This document shows positions 21,319 through 29,538 of a stretch of DNA of 32,382 bases, one piece after another. Under the pieces are notes generated by a model. The model saw only the letters and a list, made by a program, of their open reading frames with translations, ran no database searches and was not told where the DNA came from. A program made the translations under genes and the position numbers. Position 1 is the stretch's first letter. The number at the start of each line of letters is the position of its first letter. Source of the stretch: a virus; the IMG/VR virus record IMGVR_UViG_3300033979_000086, positions 1 through 32,382 of that record; one strand, given 5' to 3'.

Positions 21319-22486
21319 GTACACCACCGCTATCCGCAAGATTCGGGCGATGACCGCTCGGAAGAAGGTCATCCAAGGCGGGACAAGTGCGAGCAAAACC
21401 TTCGGCATCCTTGCGGTACTGATTGACCACGCCGCTCGCCATCCCAAGTCGGAGATTTCCGTGGTCAGCGAATCCGTGCCTCACCTGCGACGGGGGGCGA
21501 TTAAGGACTTCGCCAAGATTATGCAATGGACCCACCGATGGGTTCCCGATAGGTGGAACAAGACCCTGCTCCAGTACAACTTCGCCAACGGGTCCACGAT
21601 TGAGTTCTTCTCCGCTGATTCGGAAGCCCGCCTAAGAGGGGCAAGGCGGCAGGTCCTATACATCAACGAGGCCAATAATATTGACTTTGACTCGTACTAC
21701 CAGTTGGCCATCAGGACCAGCCAAGAAATCTACATTGACTTCAACCCAACCCACGAATTTTGGGCGCACACGGAGGTCTTGCCCGAAACCGATGCGGAGT
21801 TCCTCATCCTCACCTACCAAGACAACGAAGCGCTTCCTGATACGATTCGGAACGATATAGAACTAAACCGAGCCAAAGCGGAGCATTCGGCCTACTGGGC
21901 CAACTGGTGGAAGGTGTATGGCCTCGGCCAAGTCGGGACGCTACAGGGGGCTATCTACGGCGATTACACGGTTGTCGAGGGTATAGACCCATCCACGATG
22001 AAATTCGTCGCCTACGGGCTTGACTGGGGGTTCAGCAACGACCCTACGGCCTTGGTCGCCGTGTACCGCAGGGGTGACGACTTGTTTGTGCATGAGTTGC
22101 TCTACCATCGGGGGCTCACCAACTCCGACATCGCCGTCCGACTGAAAGAATTCGGGATTACCCGTGCGTGGGAAATCGTGGCCGATTCCGCAGAACCGAA
22201 GTCCATCGAGGAAATCTATCGGATGGGGTTTAACATCAAGCCCGCATCCAAGGGACCCGATAGTGTGAGGCAGGGGATAGATGTGCTGAAACGGTTCAAC
22301 CTTCATGTGACCAAGGATTCGGTCAACTTGATTAAGGAACTCCGCTCGTACACTTGGGCCACCGACAAGGACGGCAAGGACACGGGGGTTCCGATTGATT
22401 CGTACAACCACGCCTGCGATGCGCTGCGCTATGTGGCCCTTAACAAACTCGCCGTCAGTAACTCAGGGAAGTACTTGGTGGTGTAA
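21308..22486 (+). CDS. terL: Terminase large subunit
   Basis: This 392-residue packaging motor starts at ATG 21308. An upstream in-frame start would overlap terS by more. The ATPase part has a Walker A variant IQGGTSASKT (about 22-31) and Walker B VLYINEAN (about 117-124). The nuclease part has GLDWGFSNDPTALV (about 237-250), IVADSAEPKSIEEI (about 291-304) and NHACDALRYV (about 365-374). The three acidic residues of the RNase H-like fold are in these motifs. It resembles the PBSX/Terminase_3 type. It cuts concatemers and pumps DNA into the portal encoded at 3824. Confidence 0.9.
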   Translation: MDFKYTTAIRKIRAMTARKKVIQGGTSASKTFGILAVLIDHAARHPKSEISVVSESVPHLRRGAIKDFAKIMQWTHRWVPDRWNKTLLQYNFANGSTIEFFSADSEARLRGARRQVLYINEANNIDFDSYYQLAIRTSQEIYIDFNPTHEFWAHTEVLPETDAEFLILTYQDNEALPDTIRNDIELNRAKAEHSAYWANWWKVYGLGQVGTLQGAIYGDYTVVEGIDPSTMKFVAYGLDWGFSNDPTALVAVYRRGDDLFVHELLYHRGLTNSDIAVRLKEFGITRAWEIVADSAEPKSIEEIYRMGFNIKPASKGPDSVRQGIDVLKRFNLHVTKDSVNLIKELRSYTWATDKDGKDTGVPIDSYNHACDALRYVALNKLAVSNSGKYLVV

Positions 22487-22491
22487 CTTTG
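22484..22491 (+). promoter_or_regulatory. Leaderless-type box TAACTTTG before glycan cassette
   Basis: The box is a perfect TAnnTTTG match that overlaps the terL stop codon and lies 4 bases before ATG 22496. It is the same octamer as at 11306 and 13833. It would let the glycan cassette be transcribed separately from the terminase. No -33 TTTG is visible. Confidence 0.5.
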
Positions 22492-22495
22492 GGGC

Positions 22496-22588
22496 ATGAA
22501 CCTTGAATCCATCATTGATTTGCTTTTGATTTTTGGCAGATTCTTCCTCTTATTGGTCTTGATTTTTGCAATTGTTTCCATATTATGA
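22496..22588 (+). CDS. Membrane micropeptide (30 aa)
   Basis: MNLESIIDLLLIFGRFFLLL, then VLIFAIVSIL, is almost wholly hydrophobic and would span the membrane once. It overlaps the next gene by ATGA, which supports translation and links it to the glycosyltransferase. FGRFFL and the underlying GGCAGATTCTT bases are shared with the micropeptide at 11591. It might anchor or recruit a partner. Function is unknown. Confidence 0.5.
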   Translation: MNLESIIDLLLIFGRFFLLLVLIFAIVSIL

Positions 22589-23244
22589 AACTCGTACACT
22601 ACTACCACATCTATTGCGGCGGAGGCGGGCAATGGCAACTCATCATGCACCAGCACATGATGGCCCTCTGCAATTACGGGCTGATAGAACAGTTGGACGA
22701 AATTCGTGTTGGCATTGTCGGGCCTCCCGACCAGCGGAAGGTGGTCAAGGAAATCTTGGACAACTCGCTCGTGGCGGCAAAGATTAAGGTCGTGGTAACC
22801 CGCACGAACGCTTGGGAGCAAGCAACGCTGACCGAGATGTACAAGGCATCGCAAATTGAGGATGCCGCCTACCTGTACGCCCACACCAAGGGCAGTTCCG
22901 ACCCCAGCCTGATAAACCAACTTTGGTGCAGGTCCATGGTGTTCTTCAATGTGGTCGCATGGGAGCGGGCCATTGCAGAACTTGCCAATGTGGACTGCGT
23001 GGGTGCCTACTGGCTTACCAAGGAAGAGTTCCCCCAAATCGCTGACCACAACAACCCCAACGGGTATCCCTACTTTGCGGGGACTTTTTGGTGGGCTAAG
23101 TCGTCCCACATCCGTGAACTGGGCGAACCCGTTCGGGAGCATCGCTGGCAAGCGGAGCATTGGATAGGGAAGCGGGAAGGCATGACCGTTTACAACTCCT
23201 GCAAGGGATGGCCAGGTCCCGATAAGTTCGTCATCACATTTTAG
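22585..23244 (+). CDS. Glycosyltransferase-like protein
   Basis: This 219-residue protein starts MKLVHYYHIYCGGGGQWQLI. It contains AYLYAHTKGSSDPS (about 91-104) and YFAGTFWWAKSSHIREL (about 158-174). The pattern Y-x-H-T-K-G ... F-x-G-x-F-W-W-A/R-x-S marks a group of glycosyltransferase-like proteins found in capsule loci and large viruses. The acceptor is not evident. It begins the cassette of two transferases and one methyltransferase between terminase and tail genes. Confidence 0.6.
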   Translation: MKLVHYYHIYCGGGGQWQLIMHQHMMALCNYGLIEQLDEIRVGIVGPPDQRKVVKEILDNSLVAAKIKVVVTRTNAWEQATLTEMYKASQIEDAAYLYAHTKGSSDPSLINQLWCRSMVFFNVVAWERAIAELANVDCVGAYWLTKEEFPQIADHNNPNGYPYFAGTFWWAKSSHIRELGEPVREHRWQAEHWIGKREGMTVYNSCKGWPGPDKFVITF

Positions 23245-23246
23245 CC

Positions 23247-23996
23247 ATGGCCAAAATCCCCGTCATCATTACCAACTTCAACCTCTACACTTGGCCGAAA
23301 GCGATGGTCAAGAAACTGATGCGGATGCCTGGGGTTGGACCCATCCTAATCGTGGACAACGATTCCACCTACGGCCCCACGCTGGAATGGTACGAGCAGT
23401 TGAAAATAGAAGCCAATGAGGTTGCAGTCATCCGCACGGGGGGCAACTTCGGCCACCTCGTAGCATGGCAGGCGCAAATCCCGCAGCAGTTGTTTGACAT
23501 GGGATATCCCGACTACATCGTCACGGACCCCGACCTTGACCTTTCGGCGCTGCCCGATGACACGCTCCTGCGTATGCGGGAATTTTGGTATGATTTGCCC
23601 GAAAAGACCTATATGTACGAACAGGAGGAAGGCGACCCGTTTAACGGGGTTAAGTTCTCGGTCAAGGACAAAATCGGCCTTGGCATTCGGACGGACGATG
23701 TTCCTACCGATGCCCTGTTCTTCCAGCAAGCCGAACTACGCTACAAGAACCAACCGTACTTCCACGACCTGCAACTTGCGCCCGTTGACACGACCTTTGC
23801 CTTCTACCATCACCAACGCTATCAGCGGGTGGTCATCGGAGGGGCAAGGATGGTCGCACCTTACGAGTGCAGGCATCTTCCCTACTACCTGACCGCCGAT
23901 GACTTGAATGCGGACTTGGAGTTTAGGCAGTACCTTGACAAAGCCAACCACGCCAGCACCGCCAAGAAGATTGCGGACGGCCTTAAAATCTTTTGA
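23247..23996 (+). CDS. GT2/GT-A-like glycosyltransferase
   Basis: This 249-residue protein begins MAKIPVIITNFNLYTWPKAM. GPILIVDNDSTY follows (about 31-42), the nucleotide-sugar pocket typical of GT-A enzymes. YIVTDPDLDLS (about 91-101) contains the metal-binding D-x-D. Further on come PVDTTFAFYHHQ and GGARMVAPYECRHLPYY. It probably adds a sugar to the same glycan as the preceding gene. Spacing is 2 bases upstream and 2 bases downstream, so the three genes are one unit. Confidence 0.75.
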   Translation: MAKIPVIITNFNLYTWPKAMVKKLMRMPGVGPILIVDNDSTYGPTLEWYEQLKIEANEVAVIRTGGNFGHLVAWQAQIPQQLFDMGYPDYIVTDPDLDLSALPDDTLLRMREFWYDLPEKTYMYEQEEGDPFNGVKFSVKDKIGLGIRTDDVPTDALFFQQAELRYKNQPYFHDLQLAPVDTTFAFYHHQRYQRVVIGGARMVAPYECRHLPYYLTADDLNADLEFRQYLDKANHASTAKKIADGLKIF

Positions 23997-23998
23997 CC

Positions 23999-24616
23999 AT
24001 GCAACGATACTGCAACGCCATCCGAACCGCAGGAATAGTTCCAACAACCGTGCTGGAAATCGGCTCACGGGATGGACACGATGCGAAGGCGATTGCAGAC
24101 CATTTCGGGGCAAGTTCCGTGTGGGTCTGCGAACCAAACCCAAGCCAAGCGGATTACATCGCCCAAGCCTACCCCAACTTCAACCTAGTCCGCAAAGCCA
24201 TCTATAAGCATTCGGGCAAGTTGGAGTTCATCCAAATGCAGGGCAGTCCTAACGAGGTAGGAACTTCATCGCTCCTTGACCGTTCCTACGACAACCTATA
24301 CGCCAACGCCAACAGGATTGAGGTGGAGGCTATCACGGGTCGGGAACTGCTCGCAATGATTGAAGGCCCGATTGGGGCTTGCAAAGTGGATGTGGAGGGG
24401 GCAACCCTTGAAGTCCTGCAAAGCATGGGTAATTCCATCCATCGGGTGCAGACCTTTCACCTTGAATGCGAACACGAGGAAGTGTGGGTCGGTCAGGCAC
24501 TCTACAACCAGGTCGCAGCGTTTATGATTGCGAAAGGGTATGAGCAGGTGGACTTTGACTTCGTGATGCCTGGACTGCAAAGCGATTCTATTTGGATTAA
24601 AACTGCCAACCTATGA
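23999..24616 (+). CDS. FkbM-family methyltransferase
   Basis: This 205-residue protein starts at ATG 23999. A TTG two codons earlier is less likely. It has the SAM-binding motif VLEIGSRDGHDAKAIA (about 18-33), then VWVCEPNPSQADYI, and CKVDVEGATLEVLQSM (about 125-140), the D-V-E-G-A signature of FkbM (Methyltransf_21). Such enzymes O-methylate sugars. After two glycosyltransferases this suggests capping or tailoring of a glycan. The gene overlaps the tail chaperone gene by ATGA, which ties the cassette to late expression. Confidence 0.85.
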   Translation: MQRYCNAIRTAGIVPTTVLEIGSRDGHDAKAIADHFGASSVWVCEPNPSQADYIAQAYPNFNLVRKAIYKHSGKLEFIQMQGSPNEVGTSSLLDRSYDNLYANANRIEVEAITGRELLAMIEGPIGACKVDVEGATLEVLQSMGNSIHRVQTFHLECEHEEVWVGQALYNQVAAFMIAKGYEQVDFDFVMPGLQSDSIWIKTANL

Positions 24617-25179
24617 AACTCCAAGACCTCACCATTGACCAGTTCCAACGCATCGCTGCGTTGGAGTTCTCGCCCGTGCTGACCGATTACGACAAGCGTG
24701 CAGGGGTCGTTGCGATAGTTGAGGGGGTGGATGTATCACTCGTCCGAGAAATGCCCGCCAAGGGGCTAACCAAACGATATAAGACCATCATCGCAGAGTG
24801 GAACGAACTGCCTACCTTGGCATATCGCAGGCGGTTCAAAGCGGGCGGCAAGTGGTGGATTCCAACCGTCTTCACGGACGAGTTGACCGCTGGCCAACTG
24901 ATAGACCTGATGGACACCGACACGACGGACGAGAAGAAGTTGGTCCAAAACCTGCACCGCATCATGGCGACCCTTTGCAGGGAGGGCGGGTTCCTTGGCC
25001 ACTTCCCGAAGAAATACGACGGGGCATCCCACCAAGAGCGGGCCGAACTGCTCAAAGCCCACGCCAAGATTGGCGATGTTTGGGGGGTGGTCAGTTTTTT
25101 TTTGTTAAGTTCAGAATCCTACTTGAAAGTTTTGAGCGACTATTCCAAGCACCTGACGAAGGGGATGCAGGGCCAGTAA
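24613..25179 (+). CDS. Tail assembly chaperone, short form (gpG-like)
   Basis: This 188-residue protein begins MKLQDLTIDQFQRIAALEFS. It is helical and acidic, with ELTAGQLIDLMDTDTTDEKK, matching the plan of phage tail assembly chaperones. It is the in-frame product. At 25095-25103 a T9 run can shift ribosomes to the -1 frame to give the longer form. The short form ends with a 24-residue tail (about SESYLKVLSDYSKHLTKG). It helps tape measure and tube proteins to assemble. The gene lies ahead of the tail genes, as expected. Confidence 0.7.
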   Translation: MKLQDLTIDQFQRIAALEFSPVLTDYDKRAGVVAIVEGVDVSLVREMPAKGLTKRYKTIIAEWNELPTLAYRRRFKAGGKWWIPTVFTDELTAGQLIDLMDTDTTDEKKLVQNLHRIMATLCREGGFLGHFPKKYDGASHQERAELLKAHAKIGDVWGVVSFFLLSSESYLKVLSDYSKHLTKGMQGQ

Positions 25180-25358
25180 CCAACCCGCTTGCAGGGTATG
25201 GTTGGCTGATGGTCGTATGGCGAATGGCCAACAAGGATGTGCTGAAGTTTGAAGCCATCTTTGCAATGAAAGCGGTGGAGTTCCTGAACTATGCGCTACT
25301 CATCCACGACATCTTGGAAGCCGAGCGGATGGAAGCGGAGCGGATGCGGAGGCGGTAG
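24613..25358 (+). CDS. Tail assembly chaperone, -1 frameshift long form (gpGT-like)
   Basis: Translation enters at 24613 and slips back one base in T_TTT_TTT within 25095-25103. It then reads FVKFRILLESFERLFQ and continues to the TAG at 25356-25358, giving about 248 residues. The extension contains NPLAGYGWLMVVWRMANKD, then VLKFEAIFAMKAVEFLNYALL, a coherent helical domain with no start of its own near its beginning. This is the lambda G/GT arrangement, known in many siphoviruses, where the T domain binds the tape measure. Frame arithmetic is direct. Use of the site is inferred. Confidence 0.7.
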
Positions 25359-25390
25359 GACACAATTTGCGAGGCTGGACATTTACCACC

Positions 25391-26059
25391 ATGGAAACCA
25401 AAGTACTTGCCAAGTTCGGAAGCGGTAATTTGAAGGAAGTCAACATCGCCGACCTTCAAGCCATTGGTATAACCGTAGGCCCGAAAGGTGGAGGCGTGGA
25501 CCCACGGCAACAAGTGCTGATTGATTGGCTGAAGAATATCATCAAACTTGCACAAAAGAACCTGCTCACGGGTCGGGAGGACGGCAAGGATGTGAACGCC
25601 AAGGGGACGCTATCCGCAAGCCTTGATTTTGACCCTATCCCCTTGACCGCCGAAAAGATTGCGGTCAACTTGCTTGCCAACCCTTACTGGAAATTTGTGG
25701 ACCAAGGAGTGCGAGGGACCGTCAGTTCAACCCGTGCGCCAAACTCACCATTCTCATTCAAGAAGAAGGGCGGAGGCAAGAGCGACCAAGTTGGACCGAT
25801 GACCCAAGCGATTGCGGACTGGATTACCGACAAAGGGATTTTGGTCACGCCAACCTATTCCCGTGAGAAGAAAGCCATGCGGACGGTGGAGGAGCAGAAA
25901 CTCGCAGACGCAAGGTCTATCACCTACTTTGTCCGCAGGCGTGGCCTATACGCCACCAAGTTCCTCACCAATGCCCTCACCCCCGAACAAATAGATTTGC
26001 TCGTCAATACTATTTCCGATGTCTTGGGCAAGCAGGTCAGCCTTTCAACTTCCCGATAA
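25391..26059 (+). CDS. Neck or tail structural protein (HK97 gp10-like candidate)
   Basis: This 222-residue protein starts at ATG 25391. A start at 25367 is less likely because the ACATTTAC element precedes 25391. The N-terminal half is mixed. The centre has LANPYWKFVDQGVRGTVSST, then APNSPFSFKKKGGGK, a loop pattern like gp10-type head-tail joining proteins. The C-terminus is helical (ARSITYFVRRRGLYATKFL). It lies between the tail chaperone and tail-tip proteins. Assignment is tentative. Confidence 0.45.
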   Translation: METKVLAKFGSGNLKEVNIADLQAIGITVGPKGGGVDPRQQVLIDWLKNIIKLAQKNLLTGREDGKDVNAKGTLSASLDFDPIPLTAEKIAVNLLANPYWKFVDQGVRGTVSSTRAPNSPFSFKKKGGGKSDQVGPMTQAIADWITDKGILVTPTYSREKKAMRTVEEQKLADARSITYFVRRRGLYATKFLTNALTPEQIDLLVNTISDVLGKQVSLSTSR

Positions 26060-26062
26060 CCC

Positions 26063-27292
26063 ATGTCCATATCCGTTCTTTCGGGTTCGCCTCAAACGGC
26101 AACCCCTGTTTACAACAAAATGATTTTTAAGGTCAGCGGCTCGCTGACGAGTGCGACCAATTACCGCTATGTCTGCGATGTCAAGAACGGAGCAGGCACG
26201 ACCACGCTGGCACGGCTGAAGTGCGACAAACTACCTACCACGAATTACGGGTTCTTTGATGTCAGCAGGGTCGTTGAAACCTTGATGGCTCCAACCGTGC
26301 CAACGCTGGCCCAGGTTGGCTTCGCTGACCATGCGGGGTTCTATTCGGGGTATCGCCTCACATTTATGGAGGAATACGGAAGCACTCCAGTTGTGCAGAC
26401 GGGAACCACCACCAATGTCAGCGGAGTCCTTGCCTTTGCAGGAAACCTGGAGCAGTTAGAACTTGCCGATTGGAGTGGTGGCACTTACTTCCCGCCTTCG
26501 CCCTTGACCGCAAATACAGGCAAGTCACTCACGACCACGCAGGACGGCACAAGCGTCAGCAATGCGATTGCGGTGGTTTACGCCGAATCCTACGCTTACC
26601 TGTGCTACGGCAAAGGCTCCGCAAACACAACCAACGCCGTAAGGGTCCGATATAGGGACGCAAGCAATGCGCTTACAAGGGAGTTCTTCGTACAGGAGGG
26701 AGCAGCAAGCGGAAGCAGCATCGTCCGCTTTGGTTCGGGTCCGATGAACTTAAACGCCTTGACTTCTGCGCAATGCTCGGACGGATTGGCGGGGTCTGCA
26801 AGTTTCCCGATTTTGGAAGGTGCGGGCTACTCCATTGAACCCATTGACACGCTCAATACGGGGTTGCCTTATTACGCCGTGTACTATCGCCTTGGCCCTT
26901 GCGAACGGTTCAACTCTATCCCGATCCACTTCATCAACAAGTACGGCGGGATTGACTCCTACACCTTTACCATGAAGAATCGCAAGCGAGCCAATGTAGA
27001 GCGTGAGGTGTACGGCTACAACTCGGATGTGTACGCAACCACGACTTACAACAAGATGTGGGCGGGTTCGTTTGACTATGTCTATGCGCTGAACTCCGAC
27101 TGGCTGACCGATGCCGAATCCGAGTGGTTGATTGAGATGGTCCGAAGCGGGCAGGTGTGGTTGGAATTAGACGGCCAACTTGTGGAAGCGGTGGTCAACG
27201 CCAACCAGTATCAATTTGTAACCAGACGGAATGACCGCCTCACGCAGTTGCAGATTGAGGTTGCGGTGGCCTATGACAACTCCATCCTATGA
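26063..27292 (+). CDS. Tail protein, probably distal tail/baseplate component
   Basis: This 409-residue protein is beta-rich. It has NKMIFKVSGSLTSATNYRYVC in the first part and IPIHFINKYGGIDSYTFTMKN near 290-310, then YNKMWAGSFDYVYALNSDWL and a C-terminal WLELDGQLVEAVVNANQYQ. This size and pattern fit a distal tail or adaptor protein that links tube and tip. It shares an ATGA overlap with the next large tail gene. I do not recognise a named family with certainty. Confidence 0.5.
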   Translation: MSISVLSGSPQTATPVYNKMIFKVSGSLTSATNYRYVCDVKNGAGTTTLARLKCDKLPTTNYGFFDVSRVVETLMAPTVPTLAQVGFADHAGFYSGYRLTFMEEYGSTPVVQTGTTTNVSGVLAFAGNLEQLELADWSGGTYFPPSPLTANTGKSLTTTQDGTSVSNAIAVVYAESYAYLCYGKGSANTTNAVRVRYRDASNALTREFFVQEGAASGSSIVRFGSGPMNLNALTSAQCSDGLAGSASFPILEGAGYSIEPIDTLNTGLPYYAVYYRLGPCERFNSIPIHFINKYGGIDSYTFTMKNRKRANVEREVYGYNSDVYATTTYNKMWAGSFDYVYALNSDWLTDAESEWLIEMVRSGQVWLELDGQLVEAVVNANQYQFVTRRNDRLTQLQIEVAVAYDNSIL

Positions 27293-29535
27293 GCGTAACC
27301 CTAATCGCCTACCCGCTCAACGATAGCAACACCGAGGTCCCCTATGTGCTTGACACCATGGGCGGCACGGACATTGCCGTCACCTATTCCATTGGTGACA
27401 TTGAGGATGTGACCAAGCAACGGGGGTCGTTCAGCAAAACTATTACCCTACCGAACACCCCGACGAATCGGGCCTGCTTTGCCTACGCTTACAACATCCA
27501 GTCCTTCGTGGGTGGCTTCCAACCCAACAAGCGGATTCGTGCCGCCATGTGGGAGGACGGGGTGCAGGTGTTCAGCGGAGTGTTGCAGTTGCTATCAATG
27601 TCCAAGACCAAGGGAACCGTCACCTACGAGGTGGGCTTGTTCACCGATAATGTGTCCTTGTTCAAAGCCATTGAGGGCAATATGCTCGTCAACACGGCTG
27701 GCGTTACGGGAATGAACCACACGCCTACCAGCGGCCATGTCAGCGGAACTTGGACTGCATCGGGTGCGGCATCAAGCGGGTATGTTTACGGGGTTGTGGA
27801 TGCGGCGGGGTTTACGGATATTCTCAACCAAGGAGGCGGTTGGTTCCAAGCGCCATGGTGGAGGCTCGGCCCAAGCATCTATGTCAAGAAGATGGTGGAT
27901 TTGATATTCACGGAGGCGGGGTTTCGCTACTCGTCAAGTTTCTTCAACTCGTCGCTATTCAATAAACTGGTCATCCCATACGCAGCGGGGACCATGCCCG
28001 TAAACTTGTCGGGGTCCAATATCCTTGCGCAAAGTACGGGGAATGTGACCTTTGCAGGAAGCACAAACGCAACCGCTCTATTCCCCAAAGACACCCCTGC
28101 GCCGTTCTACGACAACCCAGGTTATTGGGTCGCATCGTCCAGCGTATTCTCAAATCCAGCCGTTGCAACCCGTTGGAATGTGGATGTCACCCTAACCGTC
28201 AGCGGCACAACTGCTGGAAGGTTCGGGGCGAGTATGTCCATCCGAAACATCACGAACTCCACGGATAACGCAGTCATCACGGGGATAAGTTTTGCAACCA
28301 ATACCCAGTTCACGGTCCGCTTCCAAAATGTAACCATCCCAGCCAACACGACGGCCAACATTGGTTTCGCAGTCACGGCGGGTCCAAACTTTTTGACGAG
28401 TACTTTCTCCATCCTGTCGGGGGCAACGGTCCAATGGACCTGCCTTGAAAACCCCGTTGGTATCGGCGTGCTGGATATGCGGACCGCACTCCCTGCCGAT
28501 GTCAAGCAGAGCGACCTCCTGCAAGATTTGCAGAAGATGTTCAACCTGCAGTTCATGCCCGACCCGCAAGACCCCAAACTCCTGTACATTGAACCGTGGA
28601 AGGACTTCTACTCATCGGGTTCCTTGGACTGGTCGCAAAAGTCCGACGAGAATGCCGAGCAGAACATCACCAACGGCGACCCCAACGCTTACACCAATGT
28701 CATGTTTAAGTACAAAGACATGGGTGACTATTTATCCAAAACCTACAAGCAGTCCTATCCATTGGCCCGTGAGGGCTACGGAGGCCGAATCTTCAACACT
28801 TCCAACTTCTACGGCAAGGGGGACAAGGTCGTTGAAACCCTATGCGGGACTTTGATACCCGCATCCTTCAGCACCGACAAAATCGTTGGAAGAACTTGGG
28901 ACATTGACGGAACGCTTGCAAGCGGAACGGTCAAAGCCTTGCAAACGGGCTACCGATTGGCGCAGTATAACTTGATTGAGGGGCAGACCGAATGGGCCTA
29001 CCAATACGGGGTCAGCGGGAACACGGCCCTATCCGTCGGCATCCTCAAGATGCCATTCGTCAGTCACATTGACAACCCCTACGCCCCGAATGTGGACCTC
29101 GCCTTTGGTCAGCCTCGCTTGGTGTACTACAACGCCGTGAACGCAAGCGGGACGCCATACGCCTACACCAACAACAACCTCTACAACACCTACTGGCTGA
29201 ACTACATCAACGAAACGGTGTCCCAAGAAGCCTTGCAGTTGGAATTGACAATGATGCTATCCTCGGTGGACATTTACCAACTTGACTTCCGCAAGCCCAT
29301 CTATTACGGCGGTATCCGTTGGCGACTGCTGGAAATCCGTGACTACCTGGTCGGGCAGATGAAACCTTGCCGTGTCACGCTCCGCCGCATCCTTAACCTT
29401 GCGGACTTTGCCGCTACCACGACCACGCCGATTGCAAACGACCCGTCGGCGTTGTTTAATGGCCCGATTGACCCCGACCCTGTGGACCCAGGGTATGAAG
29501 CACCCGTAAACCCCGAACTCCCTTCTGAAGGATAA
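27289..29535 (+). CDS. Large tail/baseplate protein
   Basis: This 748-residue protein begins MSVTLIAYPLNDSNTEVPYVL. IEDVTKQRGSFSKTITLPNT (about 38-57) and VQVFSGVLQLLSMSKTKG (about 86-103) recall the N-terminal domains of Bacteroidota phage tail-hub proteins, where a short strand pair carries S-F-S-K-T-I-T-L-P. The middle (about 200-380) is a long Thr/Asn/Ser-rich beta region and the end is Pro-rich (NDPSALFNGPIDPDPVDPG). It is probably the hub or tip that carries fibres. Confidence 0.55.
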   Translation: MSVTLIAYPLNDSNTEVPYVLDTMGGTDIAVTYSIGDIEDVTKQRGSFSKTITLPNTPTNRACFAYAYNIQSFVGGFQPNKRIRAAMWEDGVQVFSGVLQLLSMSKTKGTVTYEVGLFTDNVSLFKAIEGNMLVNTAGVTGMNHTPTSGHVSGTWTASGAASSGYVYGVVDAAGFTDILNQGGGWFQAPWWRLGPSIYVKKMVDLIFTEAGFRYSSSFFNSSLFNKLVIPYAAGTMPVNLSGSNILAQSTGNVTFAGSTNATALFPKDTPAPFYDNPGYWVASSSVFSNPAVATRWNVDVTLTVSGTTAGRFGASMSIRNITNSTDNAVITGISFATNTQFTVRFQNVTIPANTTANIGFAVTAGPNFLTSTFSILSGATVQWTCLENPVGIGVLDMRTALPADVKQSDLLQDLQKMFNLQFMPDPQDPKLLYIEPWKDFYSSGSLDWSQKSDENAEQNITNGDPNAYTNVMFKYKDMGDYLSKTYKQSYPLAREGYGGRIFNTSNFYGKGDKVVETLCGTLIPASFSTDKIVGRTWDIDGTLASGTVKALQTGYRLAQYNLIEGQTEWAYQYGVSGNTALSVGILKMPFVSHIDNPYAPNVDLAFGQPRLVYYNAVNASGTPYAYTNNNLYNTYWLNYINETVSQEALQLELTMMLSSVDIYQLDFRKPIYYGGIRWRLLEIRDYLVGQMKPCRVTLRRILNLADFAATTTTPIANDPSALFNGPIDPDPVDPGYEAPVNPELPSEG

Positions 29536-29538
29536 GAT

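Noticed and set aside
22429-23160. 243-residue minus-strand ORF
   Set aside because: It lies opposite terL and the glycosyltransferase. The plus-strand proteins have clear family motifs and the minus-strand translation has none, so it is a shadow of codon bias.
24798-25090. Independent upstream start for the frame that ends at 25358
   Set aside because: Upstream of the T run this frame overlaps the chaperone and reads Arg/Gly/Pro-rich nonsense. Only the part after the T run is protein-like, which favours frameshift entry.
25095-25103. T9 run as a sequencing error that splits one gene
   Set aside because: Not excluded, but both ends are plausible proteins and the arrangement matches known tail chaperone frameshifting, so it is kept as a programmed site.
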